Source: Psychromarinibacter sediminicola (GTDB lineage Bacteria; Pseudomonadota; Alphaproteobacteria; Rhodobacterales; Rhodobacteraceae). Taken from it: DNA of 49,071 nucleotides. The first letter of the stretch is position 1; each line of letters starts with the position of its first letter. The stretch is from positions 1 to 49,071 of the forward strand of contig NZ_JARGYC010000035.1 of assembly GCF_029168335.1 (NCBI RefSeq), written 5' to 3'. Both the position numbers and the translations under genes were made by a program. Shown here piece by piece: positions 44,635 through 49,071 of the stretch. The notes under the pieces were generated by a model. That model was not told the DNA's origin. It saw only the letters and a list, made by a program, of their open reading frames with translations, and searched no databases.

Positions 44635-44789
44635 AGCATGCCGCACAAAAGTGGGGACCGGTTTTGTGCGCCCCGGGCATGCAGGAACAGGAGCATGCCG
44701 CACAAAAGTGGGGACCGGTTTTGTGCGCCCCGGGCATGCGACCTAAACAGGTTGGAGCGCGTCGCGTGACTGCGAAGGAACGCGACGCG
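44635..44789. repeat. Palindromic intergenic repeat array (two 48-bp units plus hairpin)
   Basis: Two identical 48-bp units (44635-44682, 44692-44739) are separated by 9 bases. Each is bounded by GCATGC and contains GCACAAAA/TTTTGTGC around a GTGGGGACCGG loop. A further perfect 10-bp stem follows (CGCGTCGCGT with ACGCGACGCG, 44758-44789). The sequences strongly resemble palindromic intergenic elements widespread in Rhizobiales/Rhodobacterales. The array fills the gap between convergent genes and reaches the stop of the minus-strand one. Confidence 0.88.
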
Positions 44790-44791
44790 GT

Positions 44792-45982
44792 CTAACCCGC
44801 CGGGCGCCCCGGGTCCGGCAGGTCGACGTCGTCGCGCAGCATGCGCCCGATCATCAGGTCGGCGAGCGGCCCGACGCGCATCAGCCGCGTCGCCAGCTGC
44901 CGCAGCCGGACGGCGAAGGCGCTGTTCGGCGCGAAGGAGGAGGCCAGCCCGCGGGCCGCGCGCTGCTTGCCGGCGATGAAGTCGCGCAGCCGGGTCTCGT
45001 AGGCGGCCAGCGCGGCGGGCATGTCGGCCCCGGCGCGCTGCAATTCGGCGGCCAGCACGTAGGCTTCGGTCATGGCAAGCCCCGTCCCTTCGCCGGCCAG
45101 GAGCGAGGCGCAGGCCGCCGCGTCGCCGATCAGGACCGTGCGGCCCCGGTGCCACTCGGGTATCTCGATCTGGCTGACCCGGTCGAAATAGAGATCCTCC
45201 GCCCCGTCCAGGTGGCGCAGGATCTCCGGCGCTTCCCAGCCGCACCCGCCGAAGACGTCGTGCAGAAGCGCTCGCCGCCCGGCCGCGTCCCGCGGCTCCG
45301 GCCCGTCCAGGAGATCGGCGGAGAACACCAGAAGCACCATCGTCCGGTCGCCCTGCAGCGAGAACCGCGACAGGCTGCGCTGCGGCGCCAGATGGCTGAC
45401 ATAGACATCGGGGTCGCGATGCGGATAGCCCGCCGTCTCGAAGGCGGCGACATAATAGCCCAGCGTCCGCTCGTACCGGTCCTGCGGCCCCCAGCCCAAC
45501 GCGCGCACCTGCGAATGCAGCCCGTCGGCGCCGACCAGAAGGTCGAATTCGTGCGCCGTGCCGTCGTCCAGCGTCACGCCCACGCGGTCGTCCTGCGGCG
45601 CCAGCTCCGCGACCGACCGCCCGAACACCGTCTCCGTCCGCTGCAGATCGCCGTGGATCGCCGCGGCCAGATCGCCCCGCGGCAGGCTGACGAAACGGCC
45701 GCCCGTGGCGCGGTGGAACACATCGGCCGAAAACCCGCCCGCGCGGCGGCCGTGGCGGTCCACCAGGCGCAGTTCCTCCAGCCGGTAGCCGCGCGCGTGG
45801 ATGCGGTCCATGAGCCCCATCCGCTCGGCCACCGTATAGCCGGCGCCCCAGAAGTCGATGATGTACCCGCCGGTTCGCAGCGCCGGCGCGCGTTCGATCA
45901 GTGTCGGGGCGTGCCCGGCCCGCTCCAGCCACCAGGCCAGGGTGGGCCCGGCAATGCCGGCCCCGCTGATTCCGATCCGCAT
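44792..45982 (-). CDS. FAD-dependent monooxygenase (PHBH-type)
   Basis: A 396-aa flavoprotein with the dinucleotide fold GISGAGIAGPTLAWWLERAG, the DG motif region LLVGADGLHSQVRAL and the GD motif VLIGDAAACASLLAGEGTGL. This is the aromatic-hydroxylase-like family, whose members use NAD(P)H and O2 on phenolic or other ring compounds. GGGAGG precedes the ATG. It is a single gene; its end abuts the repeat array and its upstream region holds the rpmJ terminator. Substrate unknown. Confidence 0.9.
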   Translation of the reverse strand: MRIGISGAGIAGPTLAWWLERAGHAPTLIERAPALRTGGYIIDFWGAGYTVAERMGLMDRIHARGYRLEELRLVDRHGRRAGGFSADVFHRATGGRFVSLPRGDLAAAIHGDLQRTETVFGRSVAELAPQDDRVGVTLDDGTAHEFDLLVGADGLHSQVRALGWGPQDRYERTLGYYVAAFETAGYPHRDPDVYVSHLAPQRSLSRFSLQGDRTMVLLVFSADLLDGPEPRDAAGRRALLHDVFGGCGWEAPEILRHLDGAEDLYFDRVSQIEIPEWHRGRTVLIGDAAACASLLAGEGTGLAMTEAYVLAAELQRAGADMPAALAAYETRLRDFIAGKQRAARGLASSFAPNSAFAVRLRQLATRLMRVGPLADLMIGRMLRDDVDLPDPGRPAG

Positions 45983-46015
45983 GTCACACCTCCCGCCGCG
46001 GCAGCGGGTCCAACA

Positions 46016-46043
46016 GAAAAAGGCCGCCTTGGCGGGGCGGCCC
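46016..46043 (-). terminator. Rho-independent terminator of rpmJ
   Basis: GGCCGCC/GGCGGCC 7-bp stem with 7-base loop (46022-46042), running on the minus strand into TTTTTC, 24 bases past the rpmJ stop. Confidence 0.85.
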
Positions 46044-46066
46044 GTTTCGCACGCTGGCGCCGGTGA

Positions 46067-46192
46067 TCAGCCCTGGCGGGCCTTGAACCGCTTCTGCGAC
46101 TTGTTGATCACATAGACGCGGCCCTTGCGGCGCACGACCCGGCAGTCGCGGTGCCGGTTCTTCAGCGAGCGGAGCGAATTCCGAACTTTCAT
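46067..46192 (-). CDS. rpmJ: 50S ribosomal protein L36 (zinc-less type)
   Basis: A 41-aa basic protein, [20 protein letters not shown] then [20 protein letters not shown], which is L36. Only one cysteine remains, so this is the C-minus paralogue lacking the zinc ribbon, common in alphaproteobacteria. AGGAG precedes the ATG. It lies 88 bases downstream of tRNA-Val on the same strand and has its own terminator. The gene is under 60 codons and is easily missed. Confidence 0.95.
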   Translation of the reverse strand: MKVRNSLRSLKNRHRDCRVVRRKGRVYVINKSQKRFKARQG

Positions 46193-46210
46193 CGGTCATC
46201 TCCTGTTGCC

Positions 46211-46278
46211 GGCGCCCGGGCGCCAGTGGTTACGGTCCGCCCCATGGGGCGATGATCTGTCCCCGCCGCGGCGGCGGG
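46211..46278. repeat. Three perfect palindromes between tRNA-Val and rpmJ
   Basis: GGCGCCCGGGCGCC (46211-46224), CGCCCCATGGGGCG (46238-46251) and CCGCCGCGGCGG (46263-46274), the last inside a wider CCCGCC/GGCGGG stem (46262-46278) directly after the tRNA 3' end. They may help tRNA 3' processing or termination. Confidence 0.6.
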
Positions 46279-46279
46279 A

Positions 46280-46354
<75 letters not shown>

Positions 46355-46424
46355 CTTGGCCCGGTGGCCGCGTCCCGTTCCGAACGAACAAGACGCGGGT
46401 GTCCCCCGCGCCGTAGGGCTGAGC

Positions 46425-46452
46425 GTATAAAGTCTCCGTGCGCGCTGTTCAA
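46425..46452 (-). promoter_or_regulatory. Promoter candidate for tRNA-Val
   Basis: On the minus strand TTGAAC (46447-46452) and TTATAC (46425-46430) are 16 bases apart, about 70 bases before the tRNA 5' end. Its -35 box lies seven bases from that of the divergent promoter at 46459. Confidence 0.55.
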
Positions 46453-46458
46453 GGGCTT

Positions 46459-46486
46459 TTGGCATCCGCCCGGTTCCGTCTATATT
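46459..46486 (+). promoter_or_regulatory. Promoter candidate for the N-formylglutamate amidohydrolase gene
   Basis: TTGGCA (46459-46464) and TATATT (46481-46486) with 16 bases between, placing the start of transcription about 15 bases before the TTG start codon. Confidence 0.55.
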
Positions 46487-46507
46487 GCCTTTCAGCAGGA
46501 GACGGGA

Positions 46508-47368
46508 TTGACCAAGCCACCGTTTACACTCGCCCGACCGGACCGGCAGACCACGCCGGTGGTTTTTGCCTCGCCGCATAGTGGGCGCGACTATCCGAGC
46601 GCCTTCCTGCGCCGGTCGGTGCTGGACGAGCGGGCGATTCGGTCCTCCGAGGATGCCTTCGTCGACCAGCTCTTCGGCTGCGCGCCCGAATTCGGGGCGC
46701 CGCTTCTGGCGGCAACGGCGCCGCGCGCCTTCATCGACCTGAACCGCTCCGCCGAGGAGCTCGACCCCGCCCTGATCGAGGGGGTGCGCCGCTCGGCCCA
46801 CAATCCGCGGGTGACCTCCGGGCTGGGCGTGATCCCGCGCGTCGTGGCGAACGGCCGCGCCATCTATCGCGCGAAGCTGACGCAGGACGAGGCGCAGGAG
46901 CGTCTGCGCGACCACTGGCGGCCGTATCATGCGCAGCTTCAGGCGCTGCTGACGACGGCGCGCGATCTGCACGGCCAGGCGATCCTGATCGACTGCCACT
47001 CGATGCCGCACGAGGCGATCGACAGCGTCGGCACGGCCGGCACCCCGCATCCCGAGATCGTCCTGGGCGACCGCTTCGGCGCCGCCGCCGAGGCCGCGGT
47101 GGTGGACATGATCGAGGCCGCCTTCGCCGGGGCCGGTCTGCGCGTCGTCCGCAACTCGCCCTTCGCAGGCGCCTACACGGCGCAGCATTACGGCCGCCCC
47201 TCGCGCGGGCAGCATGTGGTCCAGGTGGAGATCGACCGCGCGCTCTACATGGACGAGCGTCACGTGCGGCCCAACGGCAACTTCGCCGCCTTCCAGGAGC
47301 TGATGCGCGGCGTGGTGGCGGACCTGACCCGGATCGGCCGCGTCGACCTCCCCCTGGCGGCGGAGTAG
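46508..47368 (+). CDS. N-formylglutamate amidohydrolase family protein
   Basis: A 286-aa FGase-family hydrolase. Motifs: VVFASPHSGRDYPSAF, SSEDAFVDQLFGCAPEFG, AFIDLNRSAEELDP, LIDCHSMPHEA and SPFAGAYTAQHYGRPSRGQH. Members cleave N-formyl-L-glutamate in histidine breakdown or related acyl-glutamates; no hut genes are near, so the exact substrate is open. The start is a TTG at 46508, fixed by AGGAGA seven bases before it and a promoter just upstream; no in-frame ATG fits. Single gene. Confidence 0.9.
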   Translation: MTKPPFTLARPDRQTTPVVFASPHSGRDYPSAFLRRSVLDERAIRSSEDAFVDQLFGCAPEFGAPLLAATAPRAFIDLNRSAEELDPALIEGVRRSAHNPRVTSGLGVIPRVVANGRAIYRAKLTQDEAQERLRDHWRPYHAQLQALLTTARDLHGQAILIDCHSMPHEAIDSVGTAGTPHPEIVLGDRFGAAAEAAVVDMIEAAFAGAGLRVVRNSPFAGAYTAQHYGRPSRGQHVVQVEIDRALYMDERHVRPNGNFAAFQELMRGVVADLTRIGRVDLPLAAE

Positions 47369-47393
47369 GCCGGCCCATCCGCCCCGCGCGCCG

Positions 47394-47454
47394 CGTAGGG
47401 TGCGTGCTCGCACGCACCACGCACTCGGATGCAGCGGACGGGCGGAAGGAGGCC
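47394..47454 (+). repeat. 61-bp direct repeat, copy 1
   Basis: Begins CGTAGGGTGCGTGCTCGCAC and ends GGAAGGAGGCC; contains the stem GGTGCGTGC/GCACGCACC. It matches copy 2 (48215-48275) at all but four positions. The two copies bracket the SET-domain gene. The rest of the 225-base gap 47369-47593 is lower in GC, with a short palindrome CTTGTCACAAG near 47543. Confidence 0.85.
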
Positions 47455-47593
47455 GTACCTGCTGATGGAGGGTGGTGCAGCGAATGACCGCTGGCCACTC
47501 TACGCACGATCGCTGGAGCACGATAAGTGCCTCGTTCACAGGCTTGTCACAAGGCTCAGATAACGATCGCCACCTGGCGACGGAGGTGCAGTT

Positions 47594-48097
47594 GTGACGA
47601 CATGGTTTTCGGACAAGGTTGAAAAGCGGGGTAGCAACATAGAAGGGCTCGGCCTTTTCTGTGTGTCGGCCATCGCACCAGGGGAAACGGTGGTCGTAAA
47701 GGGCGGTCACGTGTTCGACCGGCGCACCCGCGACGAACTCGCCGAAACGCTCGGTCCGGCAGAAATTCAAATCGACGACCACTTGTTCATCGGTCCGATA
47801 ACGCAGGAAGAGCGTGACGCATCAATGATGTGTTTGAACCATTCGTGTAACCCTAACGTTCAAATCGTTGGTCAAATCACGTTTCGGGCCATCCGGGATA
47901 TAGAAGTTGGCGAAGAACTCACCTTCGACTACGCAACCGGTGATGACGACGATTGGCAGATGGATTGTGCCTGTGGTTCCGTAGGCTGTCGTGGACAAGT
48001 GAGCGGCAAGGATTGGCAAATTCCCGAGCTTCAGCGTCGCTATGCAGGGCGTTTTGCCGACTACCTTGAAAGGAAGATGCGGCAACCCGGCCACTAA
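47594..48097 (+). CDS. SET domain-containing protein (putative protein lysine methyltransferase)
   Basis: A 167-aa protein consisting of one SET domain plus a post-SET-like end. SKVEKRG/IEGLGLFCVSAIAPGE opens the domain, MMCLNHSCNPNVQI is the N-H-S-C-x-P-N motif of the SAM/catalytic knot, VGEELTFDYA supplies the catalytic tyrosine, and CACGSVGCRG resembles the C-x-C-x4-C post-SET zinc site. GTG start after GGAGG. GC is clearly lower than in the core genes and the gene is bracketed by 61-bp direct repeats, so acquisition is likely. Target unknown. Confidence 0.88.
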   Translation: MTTWFSDKVEKRGSNIEGLGLFCVSAIAPGETVVVKGGHVFDRRTRDELAETLGPAEIQIDDHLFIGPITQEERDASMMCLNHSCNPNVQIVGQITFRAIRDIEVGEELTFDYATGDDDDWQMDCACGSVGCRGQVSGKDWQIPELQRRYAGRFADYLERKMRQPGH

Positions 48098-48124
48098 AGC
48101 CGAACTTCCGCAGCATGGCCGGAG

Positions 48125-48151
48125 GGTCCGCTTCGTCTCGCGAAGCGGACC
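48125..48151 (+). terminator. Stem-loop after the SET gene, possible terminator
   Basis: A perfect 11-bp stem, GGTCCGCTTCG with CGAAGCGGACC, and a 5-base loop, 28 bases past the stop. The tail (TTCCTG) is a weak T-run, so termination efficiency is uncertain. It opens the 303-base gap 48098-48400, which otherwise holds repeat copy 2 and an AT-richer stretch without a visible gene. Confidence 0.5.
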
Positions 48152-48214
48152 TTCCTGCGCCCGGCGACCGGGGTCCGGTTCGGGTCGGACATGGTTCAGC
48201 GCGCCCCGTAGCCC

Positions 48215-48275
48215 CGTAGGGTGCGTGCGCGCACGCACCACGCACCCGGATGCAGCGCACGGCCGGAAGGAGGCC
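48215..48275 (+). repeat. 61-bp direct repeat, copy 2
   Basis: Begins CGTAGGGTGCGTGCGCGCAC, with a 20-bp perfect palindrome (GGTGCGTGCGCGCACGCACC), and ends GGAAGGAGGCC. Same orientation as copy 1 at 47394. Confidence 0.85.
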
Positions 48276-48400
48276 AGAATTCCAGCTTTTCGCGTTGCAG
48301 CCAATGTCTGCTAACCCGGAACGCACAGCACGAAAGCATTTCAAAATTGTGAAGAGATTCGTTCAATGTAAGAGTGAGGGGAACGGGAGGGTGCCAACCG

Positions 48401-49071
48401 ATGCCAATTGAAACCTGGACATTGTACGTAATGACCGTACTGGCGTTGATGAGTACGCCGGGACCAAGCCAGTTATTGATGCTCACCACTAGTGGCGTTC
48501 ACGGCTTCAAGCGTTCGTTGTCGACCGCCGCAGGTGACCTTTCAGCAAACGCCTTGCAGATGCTGGCGGCGGGTTTGGGGCTGGCCGCTATTATCGCGGC
48601 ATCTGCGACTGCCCTCACAGTCATCAAGTGGGTGGGGGTTGCATACCTGATCTGGTTGGGCGTCCGCATGATCCGACGAGCTAAGCCAGATGACACAGGT
48701 GGGCCTGCGGAGCGGAAGAGAGCTTCACTGCGAACCCTTTGGCTCCAAGGTTTCCTGACGTCCGCTGCGAACCCGAAAGCTGTTGTTTTCTTCGCGGCGC
48801 TCTTCCCGCAATTCATCACCAGCGAAGCCGCTTTCTGGCCGCAGTTCTTGATACTATCCGCCACTTACATCGTCATGGACGGGCTCTTTCTGTCGTCCTA
48901 TGGCCTCGGGTCGAGTTGGATTGTCAAACGGTTCAAGGGCGGCGCGCGTGTCTGGATCGAACGGGTCGGCGGTGGCTTGGCGCGCGCGGCCTCCTCCCTG
49001 TGCAACCCATACTGGCGCTCAACAATGTCGGCGATCTCGGCCTCTCGGCCCGGCAGGTTCACGTCGGCTTC
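48401..49071 (+). CDS. LysE/RhtB family translocator, 3' end apparently replaced; runs off the window
   Basis: The frame starts MPIETWTLYVMTVLALMSTP with the family's STPGPSQLL motif, followed by membrane helices (LAAGLGLAAIIAASATALTV, KWVGVAYLIWLGVRMIRRA) and QGFLTSAANPKAVVFFAALF, the second signature. Such exporters (~205 aa) end in a last membrane helix after a GG-L motif. Here after RVGGGL (~residue 193) the frame reads ARAASSLCNPYWRSTMSAIS, unlike the family, and stays open to the edge. The opposite strand of that tail reads like part of a CsbD-type protein. So the gene seems cut by a rearrangement near 48980. GC is lower than in the core. GGGAGG precedes the ATG. Confidence 0.75.
   Translation, partial: MPIETWTLYVMTVLALMSTPGPSQLLMLTTSGVHGFKRSLSTAAGDLSANALQMLAAGLGLAAIIAASATALTVIKWVGVAYLIWLGVRMIRRAKPDDTGGPAERKRASLRTLWLQGFLTSAANPKAVVFFAALFPQFITSEAAFWPQFLILSATYIVMDGLFLSSYGLGSSWIVKRFKGGARVWIERVGGGLARAASSLCNPYWRSTMSAISASRPGRFTSA

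Noticed and set aside
44635..44739. Two identical palindromic units taken as a possible CRISPR
   Set aside because: Only two units with a 9-base spacer, no cas genes, and the sequence resembles a known type of intergenic palindrome.
47394..48275. Composite transposon or insertion sequence around the SET gene
   Set aside because: The flanking repeats are 61 bp, direct and non-coding; there is no transposase or terminal inverted repeat.

Overview
The window looks like chromosomal DNA of a high-GC alphaproteobacterium of the Rhodobacterales (Rhodobacteraceae/Paracoccaceae, roseobacter-like). Supporting signs are the strong G/C third-position bias, small family proteins typical of that group (DUF3035 lipoprotein, DUF1674/SDHAF4, DUF3775), the gene order rsmB–heparinase-like–purH–lspA–DUF3035–M16–M16, and the short intergenic repeat (core TATTT...AGAAGAAG) found at several gene 3' ends. 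The extreme left edge, one small gene at 36156 and everything right of about 47450 have visibly lower GC and look acquired.

Layout. Positions 1–11102 carry the translation/RNA block rbfA–truB–rpsO–pnp on the minus strand, but with other genes inserted between truB and rpsO (an RTX-type protein and its small partner, a DUF1643 protein, a secreted ClpP-fold-like protein) and between rpsO and pnp (a ClbS/DfsB-like protein and a small unknown). dapB diverges from rbfA. Positions 12116–21010 form a long minus-strand run: rsmB, heparinase II/III-like, purH, lspA, a DUF3035 lipoprotein and an M16 peptidase pair (one catalytic, one lacking HxxEH). On the plus strand follow a SDHAF4-like gene, mutL–rmuC (overlapping GTGA) and a membrane MHYT–GGDEF–EAL c-di-GMP protein. 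Positions 26584–30840 hold an agmatinase-family hydrolase, a DUF3775 protein, a histidine-phosphatase-family protein, an M20 amidohydrolase and an overlooked 54-aa membrane protein. The agmatinase and phosphatase genes share a 76-bp promoter-region element in matching orientation.

The most system-like region is 30900–42952: a complete branched-chain-type (Liv/HAAT) ABC transporter operon headed by a long-chain acyl-CoA-synthetase-like gene, with a TetR-type palindrome and a consensus -35 box upstream, four extra small genes embedded, and a phenylacetate-CoA-ligase-like gene beyond a terminator. I infer uptake and CoA-activation of a carboxylic (perhaps aromatic) acid; the substrate is not shown by sequence. 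Two unrelated genes (an HhH-GPD-like protein and a protein made of two tandem copies of an unknown ~110-aa domain) lie between operon and ligase.

Positions 42991–49071 carry a pseudo-caspase with peptidoglycan-binding repeats, a palindromic intergenic repeat array, an FAD monooxygenase, rpmJ (zinc-less type), tRNA-Val(GAC), an N-formylglutamate amidohydrolase, and a low-GC SET-domain gene bracketed by two 61-bp direct repeats, then a LysE-family gene whose 3' end appears to be replaced by foreign sequence. No CRISPR array, rRNA, transposase or prophage was seen.
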